In this document: in pieces, positions 6,803 through 15,094 of the stretch
Layout: every line of letters starts with the position of its first letter
Numbering within the stretch: the first letter of the stretch is position 1
From: CAVQMB01 sp963713445
GTDB taxonomy: Bacteria; Pseudomonadota; Gammaproteobacteria; Competibacterales; Competibacteraceae
Assembly: GCA_963713445.1 (NCBI GenBank)
Contig: CAVQMB010000012.1
Span: forward strand, 1-64,000
Reading direction: 5' to 3'
DNA length: 64,000 nt
Notes under the pieces: generated by a model
What the model was told of the DNA's origin: nothing
Seen by the model: the letters and a program-made list of their open reading frames with translations, nothing else
The model's database searches: none
Program-made: the position numbers and the translations under genes

Positions 6803-7701
6803 TCAAGCGCCAAAAAAGGAAAGAAGAACGGGGTCGGGGCAACGTCGCCGGGTCTTGCATTACGAGACGATGCCTCTATGACGCCTGAAGCCGCTCGTGG
6901 AGTGCCGGCCACGCATGCGATATTCCCCGACAAATCAGCTGGATCAGGCGCCTTTCTGGGCGCGGCCGCCGCTAGTGTCTCGGCAAAATACTGCGCCCTC
7001 ATCCGCTCGCAGTAGTCCATCAGATTTTCAAACGTCGACGCGTACTGAAAGAGTGGGTTGTCACCCGCCACGTACACCGTCACTCCAAGGAAGCCGAACA
7101 CGCAGGCGTCGATTGACGACGGTCGGTTGCCCAGGAAATACGGCTGGTCGCCTAGCAGTTCTGCCAGAGCGTCGAGGTCGGACTTACCCTGCGCGATGAT
7201 GACGTCTTCCGTATGACGCCCCATGCCCCGAGCGTAGAGCTGCTTGCTGAATGCTCGCTTAAGCACCGTGGGCACGAGCCAGCGTAGCGGAATCGGCATG
7301 GTGCCGGCGAACTCATGCAGCCGCTCGTCCCCACCCCTGCCGAGGAACAGCTGATGCTCGAAGCATTGGTGATAGTGCTCTTCGAGCATGCGCTGCACGC
7401 ACACGGCGAGAGCCCGCTGGCGTGCGGCCAGGTGCGCATCCAGGTCGATGTCGTAGCGCGCCTGAAGGTGCCCGATGATGAGCGTGGAATCCCCCATGCG
7501 CACGTTTCCATACTCGATCCAGGGTGACTTGCCCTTGGGTCCCTTGCTGGGATCGTTCGCGGTCATGAACTCGAACGGGATGTCCGCCATGCGTAGCCAG
7601 GTGGCCAGCTTGAGGGGGAACGGTGCGGCAGTGGCGAACGGCACGCCCCAGCCGGTGCCGAATGCAAACAGCCGAATTCTGTCGGAAGCGGGATTTGCCA
7701 T
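6736..7701 (-). CDS. Fax-like glutathione S-transferase family protein
   Basis: A 321-residue protein. The first 235 residues match the 'failed axon connections'-type GST family: a thioredoxin-like N-domain (KLATWLRMADIPFEFM, KGKSPWIEYGNVRMGDSTLI) and a helical C-domain ending LGDQPYFLGNRPSSIDACVF and ENLMDYCERMRAQYF. Such proteins are usually about 240 residues; the last 80 residues here (proline and serine rich, then FFFPFLALDQRPSSR) do not look like the family and run over a small gene on the other strand, so the original stop may have been lost. It is divergent from a TetR regulator across an operator-rich gap, so it is probably that regulator's target. The substrate is unknown. Confidence 0.75.
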   Translation of the reverse strand: MANPASDRIRLFAFGTGWGVPFATAAPFPLKLATWLRMADIPFEFMTANDPSKGPKGKSPWIEYGNVRMGDSTLIIGHLQARYDIDLDAHLAARQRALAVCVQRMLEEHYHQCFEHQLFLGRGGDERLHEFAGTMPIPLRWLVPTVLKRAFSKQLYARGMGRHTEDVIIAQGKSDLDALAELLGDQPYFLGNRPSSIDACVFGFLGVTVYVAGDNPLFQYASTFENLMDYCERMRAQYFAETLAAAAPRKAPDPADLSGNIACVAGTPRAASGVIEASSRNARPGDVAPTPFFFPFLALDQRPSSRASKPTSSSPNPTGIK

Positions 7702-7760
7702 GGCTCTGTACCTCTGTCCTCGAGCAGGTAATGCAAGCCTAGCACACGGAATTGACCAAT

Positions 7761-7803
7761 GGTAGAAATATTTTACCGTAGGTTGAATATATTGACCTAT
7801 GGT
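7761..7803. promoter_or_regulatory. Tandem TetR-type operators between GST and tetR genes
   Basis: Two palindromes overlap in the 113-base divergent gap. Bases 7761-7777 form ggta-N9-tacc with near-complete symmetry. Bases 7775-7803 have arms accgtaggt and acctatggt (one mismatch) around an AT core. In addition, attgaccaatggtaga (7751-7766) recurs with one change at 7791-7806, exactly 40 bases on, or about four helical turns. This arrangement suits cooperative binding by the adjacent TetR protein, repressing both genes. The assignment to that regulator is inferred from adjacency. Confidence 0.65.
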
Positions 7804-7814
7804 AGACTTTTGCT

Positions 7815-8465
7815 ATGGACAGACGTACAACCCTAAAGCAGCGCCGCCAGGATCAGGTGCGGGAGGAGATCCTCGCAGCCGCGCGTAAGGTGGTTCTGAG
7901 CGAAGGCCTGGGCGGGTTGACGCTAACCGCGGTGGCACGCGAGCTGGGGCTTACCAAGGCCGCGCTCTACCACTACTTCGCTTCGAAGGAAACACTGGTC
8001 TTCGAGCTGACCTACCTGAGCCTCGAGAGTCAGGCTGAGGCGGTTGGCGACGCGGTAGCGGGCAGCACTTCGGGCGTGGAAGCCATCGAGGCGCTGATGC
8101 GGGCAGCGGCCGCCCACTACGCGCCCCGCAAGGACGAACTGCGACTGGCTTACCTGATACCGCAGGTCGGCAAGGCCGCGGCCACGCGTTTTGGCGCCGA
8201 TCAGCTCGCAAGGATTCGCCCGTTCAACGAGCGCATGTACGGGGCTGTCGCTGAGAAGATCCATCAGGACCAGAAGGCGGGCCAAATCCCCGAAGGCATC
8301 GATGGCCGCCGTCTCGCCTTCCTCGCTCACACCGCCATACTGGGCATGCTCACCCTCGAGGGGCTGGTCGAGACCGCCGACGAGGCGCCGCTGATCCACT
8401 CTCACGAGGCGATGGTCGAGGAGCTGGTGCGCACCTTTACCGCCCGACTCGCCGCACCTGCCTGA
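7815..8465 (+). CDS. TetR/AcrR-family transcriptional regulator
   Basis: A 216-residue repressor. The N-terminal DNA-binding domain is clear: REEILAAARKVVLSEGLGGL, then LTAVARELGLTKAALYHYFA with the helix-turn-helix and the typical YHYF, then SKETLVFEL. The remaining helices form the ligand-binding and dimer domain, which is not similar to any member I can name. It is divergent from the Fax-like GST gene, with palindromes in the shared promoter, so it likely represses itself and the GST until a ligand binds. The ATG lies only about 10 bases after the last operator half-site, so the bound repressor would also block translation initiation or the promoter core. Confidence 0.85.
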   Translation: MDRRTTLKQRRQDQVREEILAAARKVVLSEGLGGLTLTAVARELGLTKAALYHYFASKETLVFELTYLSLESQAEAVGDAVAGSTSGVEAIEALMRAAAAHYAPRKDELRLAYLIPQVGKAAATRFGADQLARIRPFNERMYGAVAEKIHQDQKAGQIPEGIDGRRLAFLAHTAILGMLTLEGLVETADEAPLIHSHEAMVEELVRTFTARLAAPA

Positions 8466-8576
8466 GAGTACCCTGTCCAACGCTCACTGGCACTAACTAG
8501 AACGCATTCCTACGAAGCACCACGCGGGTCCTGCGTTCGCAATAGCGCAAGTATTATCACAAAGCGGAGATGGGCG

Positions 8577-9428
8577 ATGCCGACCAACGATTACACCATC
8601 AGAGTCATGACTCGACAGGAGATGGATATAGCCATCGACTGGGCCGCGGCGGAAGGCTGGAACCCCGGCGTGCACGATGCGGACTGTTTCCACGCAGCCG
8701 ATCCGGGCGGTTTTCTGATCGGGCTGCTGGGCGACGAGCCTATCGCCACGATTTCGGTCGTCCGGTACGGTACATCCTTCGGGTTCCTGGGCTTCTACAT
8801 CGTCAAGCCGGACTATCGCGGACGCGGCTACGGCCTGCAGCTATGGAACGCCGGCCTCGCCCGCCTTGCGGGCCGCGTGATCGGCCTCGACGGGGTGGTC
8901 GCCCAGCAGGACAACTACCGCAAGTCGGGGTTTAATCTGGCTTATCAAAATATCCGTTACCAGGGACACGGCGGCGGGCCGGCGCCCGCCGACGCGGCGA
9001 TCGTGCCCTTGTCGACGGTGCCTTTTGATGAGCTGTGCGCTTACGACAAACCGTTTTTTCCCGACGATCGCACCGCATTCCTGAAATGCTGGATCAATCA
9101 GCCCGAGAGCACGGCGCTGGGCATACTGCAAAACGGAACGCTGGCCGGTTACGGGGTGCTTCGGACCTGCCGCTCAGGCCACAAGATCGGCCCGTTGTTC
9201 GCGGACGGCCCGGCGCTGGCGGAACGTCTGTTCCTCGCATTGAAGGCGCGGGCGCCAGCCGATACCCCGGTTTTCCTGGACACCCCGGCTGTGAATTCGG
9301 CGGCCGTGGAATTGGCGAATCGGCACGACATGGCCATCGCGTTCGAGACCGCCCGCATGTACCGGGGCGCAAGCCCGGATCTGCCCTTGGATCGGCTGTT
9401 CGGCGTGACGACGTTCGAGCTCGGATAA
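8577..9428 (+). CDS. GNAT-family N-acetyltransferase with C-terminal YitH-like domain
   Basis: A 283-residue protein. The N-terminal GNAT fold has acetyl-CoA motif A in FYIVKPDYRGRGYGLQLWNA (about residues 74-93), with the R/QxxGxG signature RGRGYG, and an ensuing QQDNYRKSGFNLAYQNIRY. The C-terminal half (about 150-283) matches the second domain found in a class of two-domain acetyltransferases (GYGVLRTCRSGHKIGPLFAD). It would move an acetyl group from acetyl-CoA to an amine; the acceptor is unknown. A GGAG sequence precedes the ATG. It stands alone between tetR and a small monooxygenase-like gene on the same strand. Confidence 0.8.
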   Translation: MPTNDYTIRVMTRQEMDIAIDWAAAEGWNPGVHDADCFHAADPGGFLIGLLGDEPIATISVVRYGTSFGFLGFYIVKPDYRGRGYGLQLWNAGLARLAGRVIGLDGVVAQQDNYRKSGFNLAYQNIRYQGHGGGPAPADAAIVPLSTVPFDELCAYDKPFFPDDRTAFLKCWINQPESTALGILQNGTLAGYGVLRTCRSGHKIGPLFADGPALAERLFLALKARAPADTPVFLDTPAVNSAAVELANRHDMAIAFETARMYRGASPDLPLDRLFGVTTFELG

Positions 9429-9583
9429 CTACATCCAGAGGCGAAGCTAGCGCGATAACGCTTCACTGGGATCGGAGGAGATCAAACTCATTTTTCAACA
9501 ACTGGCCGGCTGCGCGCTCCCGCCGCACCTGAACGTAGCCGGCAAGCCCACTGAAACCACTGACAGACATCCGGAGGCACGCT

Positions 9584-9883
9584 ATGCACATCGTCGTAAA
9601 CGACTTCTCGTTGCACAAATTTGTTGATTGGCCGGCTTTGGAATCAAAAGTAGATCAGCTCCAGATCCAGTTGTCCCATGAGCATTCGGGTTTTCGCGGC
9701 GCCTCTCTGGTGCGTGTCAGCGATACCAAAGCAATCTTTTTGGCGCTCTTCGATGATCGGGAGTCGCTTGACGACATCTCCAAAACTAGAGCCGCGCCGT
9801 GGTTCGCGGAACATGTGCGGCCTTTACTGGACGGACCCGTGAACCGCCAGGTCGGCGAAGTTGTAGCGGGTCACATGAAATAG
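9584..9883 (+). CDS. Small dimeric alpha-beta barrel (monooxygenase-like) protein
   Basis: A 99-residue protein with the size and pattern of ABM-type ferredoxin-like domains: a first strand and helix (FVDWPALESKVDQLQIQLSH), then GFRGASLVRVSDTKAIFLAL, then FDDRESLDDISKTRAAPWFA and a final strand before GPVNRQVGEV. Family members act as cofactor-free oxygenases or unknown stress proteins. ATCCGGAGGCACGCT gives a strong ribosome site before the ATG. The substrate is not predictable. Confidence 0.6.
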   Translation: MHIVVNDFSLHKFVDWPALESKVDQLQIQLSHEHSGFRGASLVRVSDTKAIFLALFDDRESLDDISKTRAAPWFAEHVRPLLDGPVNRQVGEVVAGHMK

Positions 9884-9957
9884 CCTGGAAGGAATCGGAG
9901 CCAAAGGATCGGGGCTAGGTTCTGCGGCTCCGCTAGTTGACGGATGGCTACGGCGGC

Positions 9958-10000
9958 ATGGCCCGGCGGTCGCCGAGATCACCCTGGACTGCCGGGCCAT
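9958..10000. terminator. Hairpin between convergent genes
   Basis: The arms atggcccggcggt (9958-9970) and actgccgggccat (9988-10000) pair in 12 of 13 positions around a 17-base loop. It lies between the stop of the small monooxygenase-like gene and the convergent GST gene, so it may end transcription from both sides. There is no clear T-tract on either strand, so intrinsic termination is uncertain. Confidence 0.5.
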
Positions 10001-10030
10001 TGTACAGAGGCCGCCGCATCATCGACGTTG

Positions 10031-10903
10031 TCAGGCGTTCTCAAGTTTGTCCTGGGTACGGGTCTCGAAATCACTGGCGTCATGCCGCTCCCGTAGTTGT
10101 CCGGCGGGGTCGCCCGAGACCCGGTTGACCATGCGTCCGCGCCGCACCGCCGGCCGCTCCAGCAGCATGTCAGCCCAGCGAACGACGTTTTTATATTCGT
10201 GCACCGACAGGAACTCTCCGGCATTGTACAGCCAGCCTTTCACTAGCGCGCCGTACCAGGGGAAGATGGCCATGTCGGCGATGGTGTACTGGTCGCCGGC
10301 CATGTATTCGCGCTCGGCCAGGTTGCGGTCGAGAACGTCGAGCTGGCGTTTGGCCTCCATGGCAAAGCGGTCGATGGGATACTGCCACTTTTCCGGGGCG
10401 TAGGCGTAGAAATGGCCGAAACCGCCGCCCAGGTAGGGTCCGCTGCCCATCTGCCAGAACAGCCAGTTCAGGGTTTCGGTGCGCTGGTGGTGCTCGTTCG
10501 GCAGGAACGCCTCGAACTTCTCGGCGAGGTACAGCAGAATGGAGCCGGATTCAAACACGCGAGTCGGCGGGTCGGTGCTGTGATCGACCATGACCGGGAT
10601 CTTCGAATTCGGGTTGATCGCCACATAACCGCTGGAGAACTGATCGCCATCGAGGATCCTGATCAGCCACGCGTCATATTCGGCACCCGTGTGGCCCAAG
10701 GCGAGGAGTTCCTCCAGCATGATCGTCACTTTGACGCCGTTGGGGGTGGCCAGGGAATAAAGCTGAAGGGGATGCTTCCCGACCGGCAGTTCCTTGTCAT
10801 GTGTCGGGCCAGCGATTGGGCGGTTAATGCTGGCGAACTGGCCTCCGTTTTCCCCCTCCCAAGTCCAGACTCTGGGTGGGGTGTAGGCTGCTACATCCGT
10901 CAT
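10031..10903 (-). CDS. yghU: YghU-type glutathione-dependent disulfide-bond oxidoreductase
   Basis: A 290-residue protein with the full YghU architecture: an N-terminal arm (YTPPRVWTWEGENGGQFASI, NRPIAGPTHDKELP), a thioredoxin-like domain with LYSLATPNGVKVTIMLEELL and NPNSKIPVMVDHS, the glutathione-site FESGSILLYLAEKF, and a helical C-domain (DRNLAEREYMAGDQYTIADM). E. coli YghU binds two glutathione molecules and reduces disulfides and peroxides. Length agrees with the family (about 288). The TPNG segment takes the place of the usual GST catalytic Ser/Tyr loop. It stands alone. The 470 bases upstream (10904-11377) contain no recognisable gene. Confidence 0.9.
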   Translation of the reverse strand: MTDVAAYTPPRVWTWEGENGGQFASINRPIAGPTHDKELPVGKHPLQLYSLATPNGVKVTIMLEELLALGHTGAEYDAWLIRILDGDQFSSGYVAINPNSKIPVMVDHSTDPPTRVFESGSILLYLAEKFEAFLPNEHHQRTETLNWLFWQMGSGPYLGGGFGHFYAYAPEKWQYPIDRFAMEAKRQLDVLDRNLAEREYMAGDQYTIADMAIFPWYGALVKGWLYNAGEFLSVHEYKNVVRWADMLLERPAVRRGRMVNRVSGDPAGQLRERHDASDFETRTQDKLENA

Positions 10904-11377
10904 ATTGCACGGCTCCTTTCAATTCATCGGTGATGGTTGGATAGGTATCGCGGCTGGTTCGACCGGTGAGTGATCTTCCGAACGGTCATTACCCTATTGT
11001 CATAGCACAAGCAACATCAGATCAAGGTGCGCTGCGATTGTTCAGGTACTGCCATCACAGCGGCGCAGGCGTGATGGCGCTAATACCGGGCCCGGCTACA
11101 GGGGCGCTCATGCGCAATCCGATAGCGGCCCAGCTAGCGCGGCGTCCCCGGATCAAGCGGTTAGACCGCGACCACGTTCGCCTGTTCATGTATCGGCAGT
11201 GCAGCAAAAACCAGAGGAGGGGGCGCGGGCGGTACGTATGACTGACAAGGGTTGAGACGTGGTTGCCGGGATTCGCTCGACTGAGAATCTAACTGTGAAA
11301 CGGCCTGGTGCATGGCTCGCGTGTCGGCGTTGCCAACAACGCTCTTCCCGCGTACGGGCTCGTCCCGCATGGAACAC

Positions 11378-12625
11378 TTAACCGAGCAGCAACCCAACCA
11401 CACAACCCGTCATAAGTGTCGCCAGCGTTCCTGCGACGATGGAGCGGAAACCCAGGGCTACTATCTCGCCGCGGCGCTCGGGAACCATGGTGCCAAGCCC
11501 GCCGATCATGATTCCGAGACTGCCCAGGTTGGCGAATCCGCACAAGGCGTAGGTCATGATCAGGCGGCTGCGGGGCGACAGGGCTGCGACCGGCAGCTTG
11601 GAGAGTTCGATATAGGCCACGAACTCGTTGAGGATAGTCTTGACCCCCATCAGGCCGCCACCGGTGACGGCCTCGTGCCACGGAATGCCCATGAGCCAGA
11701 CCACCGGAGCCATCAGCCAGCCGAGCACCCGTTGCAGGGTCAGCGGCGCGCCGAAGGCTGCCGGCAGCAGGCCGAGCAGCAGGTTGGCCAGATGGACCAG
11801 CGCCACCAGCACGATCAGCATCGCGATGATATTAAGCAGCAGTTCGAGGCCGGCAAGGGTGCCGCGGGTCACAGCATCCATCGCACCGCTGGCGAGTCGT
11901 TCGGGAGGAACGCTGCCGGCGGTCGGCGTTGCTGTTTCCGGAATCATTATCAGGGCAACCGTCACGGCGGCCGGTGCGCTGACCAGCGAGGCAGTGAGGA
12001 TCTGGCCAAGGGCATTGGGAAGCACCGGGCCAAGAATGCTGGCGTAGAGCACCATCATGGTACCGGCGATGGTGGCCATGCCGGAAACCATCACGGCGAA
12101 CAGCTCGCTGTGAGTGAGTTGTTTCAGGTACGGCTGAATCAGCAGTGGCGCCTCGATCATGCCGACAAAAACATTGGCGGTGACCGCGACGCCCAGGGCG
12201 CCGCCGATGTTGAGTGTGCGTTGCAGAACCCAGGCCATGCCGCGCACCACCACCGGCAGGATACGCCAATAGAACAGCAGTGCCGACAGGGCGCTCACCA
12301 CCAGCACCATGGGCAGGCCACGGAAGGCGAGGATGTAGGCGGCGCCGGGAGTCGCCTCTGCGAACGGCAGTTTGCCGCCGCCGAGATAGCCAAAAACCAG
12401 GGAGGTGCCGGCCCGGGTCGACGCCTCCATGGCAAGCACCAGCTTGTTGAGGGCCAGGAACAGCGACTGCGCCGGCGGGAACTTGAGCAGCAACAGCGCC
12501 AGGGCGATTTGCAGCGCAAGGCCGCCGAGCACGACACGAGGCCGGACTGCACGCCGGTTTTCACTCAACAGCCAGGTGATGAAGGTAAGGATCAGCAGGC
12601 CGAAGATGCTTTGCAGCTGCAACAC
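11378..12625 (-). CDS. Concentrative nucleoside transporter (CNT/NupC family)
   Basis: A 415-residue inner-membrane protein of normal CNT size. The Na+ or H+ coupled nucleoside-binding core is visible: GTSLVFGYLGGG, AFRGLPMVLVVSALSALLFY, the hallmark FVGMIEAPLLIQPYLKQLTH and MVSGMATIAGTMMVLYAS, then GVKTILNEFVAYIELSK and ALCGFANLGSLGIMIGGLG. These are the HP1/TM4 and HP2/TM7 signatures that bind nucleoside and cation. It imports nucleosides for salvage. No salvage enzyme lies next to it; the upstream 228 bases contain no gene, so its promoter probably lies there. Confidence 0.9.
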   Translation of the reverse strand: MLQLQSIFGLLILTFITWLLSENRRAVRPRVVLGGLALQIALALLLLKFPPAQSLFLALNKLVLAMEASTRAGTSLVFGYLGGGKLPFAEATPGAAYILAFRGLPMVLVVSALSALLFYWRILPVVVRGMAWVLQRTLNIGGALGVAVTANVFVGMIEAPLLIQPYLKQLTHSELFAVMVSGMATIAGTMMVLYASILGPVLPNALGQILTASLVSAPAAVTVALIMIPETATPTAGSVPPERLASGAMDAVTRGTLAGLELLLNIIAMLIVLVALVHLANLLLGLLPAAFGAPLTLQRVLGWLMAPVVWLMGIPWHEAVTGGGLMGVKTILNEFVAYIELSKLPVAALSPRSRLIMTYALCGFANLGSLGIMIGGLGTMVPERRGEIVALGFRSIVAGTLATLMTGCVVGLLLG

Positions 12626-12853
12626 GGCTCATCTTTCTTGTTGGGGACGCCGTGCCAAAGCGTACTGCAATGGCGCGGGCCCGGCAAAGCGGTTTGCGAC
12701 GACCCGGCGCGGCGGTCGGAGTATCGTCACGTCAATGTCGTCGCTGCTACTGGGCGTTCGCCGCCAGAAACACCCGTAGAAGCAAATACACCGGCGACAC
12801 GGACGGTTGGCTGTCTACCACCACGGCGGCAGACAGCCGGTTGCAGGCGGGGG

Positions 12854-13315
12854 CTATTTCTTGGCTTTCATCATATGCTCTGCCTCGCGCAGAATGCCGT
12901 GCACGGCGAGCGCAATATGCTGCGCCGGTTTGTGGGCACCCACGTCGATGCCGATCATGGCGAGACCTTTGGCCTGTTCCAGCAGGGTCTGCACTTTCGC
13001 CATATCCGGCACGCTATTGCCGGCGCTCTGCAGATCATTCAGGGCGCCGTCACCCTGCCCTTTACAGGGATCGCCGGCCTTGGCGTAGAAGCCGTCGCCC
13101 TTCGCACCCACCAGGCAGTTGATGACGTGGTGCAGGTGTAAGTGCACCACCTTGGCGGTCTTGCCCTGGGACGAATAATGGGCGTGCTCCACAGCGGTGG
13201 CGACCTGTTTCATGGCCGAGGATGCCGCATCGGCCATCGCCGCGCTGGAAACGGCGAGGCAGCCGGCGGCCAACAGCAGAGCCAGGTAACGAATCGGTGA
13301 TACAGCGCGCTGCAT
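12854..13315 (-). CDS. Exported histidine-rich protein of unknown function
   Basis: A 153-residue protein with a clear signal peptide (YLALLLAAGCLAVSSAAMAD, cleavage after AMA). The mature part carries histidines clustered as VEHAHYSS and VHLHLHHVINCLVG, then a Cys in DPCKGQGDG, and a helical C-terminus with AKGLAMIGIDVGAHKPAQHI and ILREAEHMMKAKK. The spacing of His and Cys suggests metal or haem contact, but no family is recognised. It is monocistronic, with GGAGG upstream of the ATG. Confidence 0.6.
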   Translation of the reverse strand: MQRAVSPIRYLALLLAAGCLAVSSAAMADAASSAMKQVATAVEHAHYSSQGKTAKVVHLHLHHVINCLVGAKGDGFYAKAGDPCKGQGDGALNDLQSAGNSVPDMAKVQTLLEQAKGLAMIGIDVGAHKPAQHIALAVHGILREAEHMMKAKK

Positions 13316-13455
13316 GGGAAACCTCCTGACATTCTTTGTGGACAGAGTTGCCGCCTGAACCGTAAGGCGACAGCCATCAGGTAGCAGATTCTTTCCTGCT
13401 GCCCGTTAGAACCATGACCGCGGGGAAAATTCCTCGCTCGATGAACTTGTTGGCG

Positions 13456-15057
13456 TCAGTGCGCGGCTGCGGCCACGCCTCCTGGCCGGACCCGCTGCAA
13501 CAACATCACGAACGGTATCAGGCCCAGAAACAGCAGCCCCAGCACGCGAAAGTCGTCGATGAAGGCCAGCATGCTGGCCTGCTGCTGGATCGTGTGGTAA
13601 AGCGCATCCTGGGCTTGCATCAGGGCATGTCCAGCGCTCGCCCCCCGGGCGGCAAAGGCAGCCGCCAGCGTATGCAGGTGATCCTGATAAATCGGGTTGA
13701 AATGGCTGGTCCGGTCGACCAGCACGCTCTGGTGGAACTGGCTGCGCTGGGCCAGGAGGGTAGTGGTAAGCGAAATGCCGACACTGCCGCCAACGTTACG
13801 CGCCAGGTTAATCAGGGCCGAGGCATTGCTGGACTTGGCCATGGGCACGTTGAGATAGGCCGCAGTGTTGATCGGGATGAACAAAAACGCCAGGCCCAGC
13901 GCCTGCCAGATGCGCGCCAGTGCGACGGTATCGTAGTCGATAAGGGTGTTGAAATGCGCCATGTAGAGCAGCGCTGTGCCGGTAATGACCAGCCCCGTCG
14001 CGATCAGCGCCCGCACGTCCACCCGGGTGACCAGCCGGCCCACGATCGGCATCATCAGCATGATGGCGAATCCTCCCGGTGAGATCACCAGACCGGCATC
14101 CAGCGACGTGTAGCCCAGCAGGGACTGCACGTAAATCGGCAGCAAGGCAGTGCTCGCCAGCAGGATGAAGCCGAGCAGGAACATCAGCAGATTGGCGACT
14201 GCGAAGTTGCGGTCAGCCAGCAGTCGCAGGTCGACGATGGGATCGTCCTGACGCAACTCCCAGAACACGAACAACACCACTGCCGACACCGACACGAGGG
14301 TCAGGCTGGTGATCAGGGTTGAGTTGAACCAGTCGTCCTGCTGGCCGCGGTCCAGCACGTACTGCATCAGCCCCAGGCCCAGAGCCAGCAGGCTGAAACC
14401 GATATAGTCGATACTGATACCAGCCCGACGCCGTTGTTCGCGCGCTTTGATCAGATGCTCGGGATCGTTGACCAGCGCCTCGACCAGGGTAAACAGGATG
14501 AACCCTATCGGGACATTGATCAGAAACACCCAGCGCCAGGAGAAGTTGTCGGTGATCCAGCCGCCCAGCGTGGGCCCGATGGCCGGTGCAAACACCACCG
14601 CAATGCCGTACAAAGCAAACGCCATACCCCGCTTGGCGGGCGGAAACGCGTCCGACAGGATGGCCTGCGAGCTCGGCTGCAAGCCGCCGCCGGTCAGCCC
14701 CTGCAGCGCGCGGAACACGATCAGTGTGGTCAACGTCGGCGCCATGCCGCACAGCATGGAAGTGATGCTGAACCCGATGATGCAGGTCATGAAGAAGCGC
14801 TTGCGGCCCATCACACCCGACAGCCAACCGCTGATCGGCAGCACGATGGCATTGGTGACCAGATACGAGGTGAGTACCCAGGTGGATTCGTCCTGGGAAG
14901 CGCCCAGGTTACCGGCGATGTGCTGCAGCGAAACGTTGGCGATGGAAATGTCGAGCACTTCCATGAATGCCGCCAGAGCCACCACCGGCGCGATCAACCA
15001 GGGACTGACGGCCGCTTTGGGCACAGACGAGGCGGCCTGTGGGCGCGCGACTGCCAT
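13456..15057 (-). CDS. emrB: DHA2-family drug:H+ antiporter (EmrB-like)
   Basis: A 533-residue 14-helix MFS exporter. Family motifs: EVLDISIANVSLQHIAGNLG (motif D1), WLSGVMGRKRFFMTCI (motif A), FRALQGLTGGGLQPSSQAIL (motif B), and AIGPTLGGWITDNFSWRWVF (motif C of proton antiporters). Together with the membrane-fusion protein encoded 37 bases upstream it would pump hydrophobic toxic compounds across the envelope through a TolC-like channel, which is not encoded here. It is the second gene of the operon controlled from 16336-16350. Confidence 0.9.
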   Translation of the reverse strand: MAVARPQAASSVPKAAVSPWLIAPVVALAAFMEVLDISIANVSLQHIAGNLGASQDESTWVLTSYLVTNAIVLPISGWLSGVMGRKRFFMTCIIGFSITSMLCGMAPTLTTLIVFRALQGLTGGGLQPSSQAILSDAFPPAKRGMAFALYGIAVVFAPAIGPTLGGWITDNFSWRWVFLINVPIGFILFTLVEALVNDPEHLIKAREQRRRAGISIDYIGFSLLALGLGLMQYVLDRGQQDDWFNSTLITSLTLVSVSAVVLFVFWELRQDDPIVDLRLLADRNFAVANLLMFLLGFILLASTALLPIYVQSLLGYTSLDAGLVISPGGFAIMLMMPIVGRLVTRVDVRALIATGLVITGTALLYMAHFNTLIDYDTVALARIWQALGLAFLFIPINTAAYLNVPMAKSSNASALINLARNVGGSVGISLTTTLLAQRSQFHQSVLVDRTSHFNPIYQDHLHTLAAAFAARGASAGHALMQAQDALYHTIQQQASMLAFIDDFRVLGLLFLGLIPFVMLLQRVRPGGVAAAAH

Positions 15058-15094
15058 CTTTGATTCTCCTGTCCGTTCCCGAAGTGCGACCGGC

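Noticed and set aside
11312..13141. 609-residue open frame on the plus strand
   Set aside because: It is antisense to the nucleoside transporter and exported protein genes, is rich in Gln, His and Arg, and has no family features; GC-rich codons on the other strand create it.
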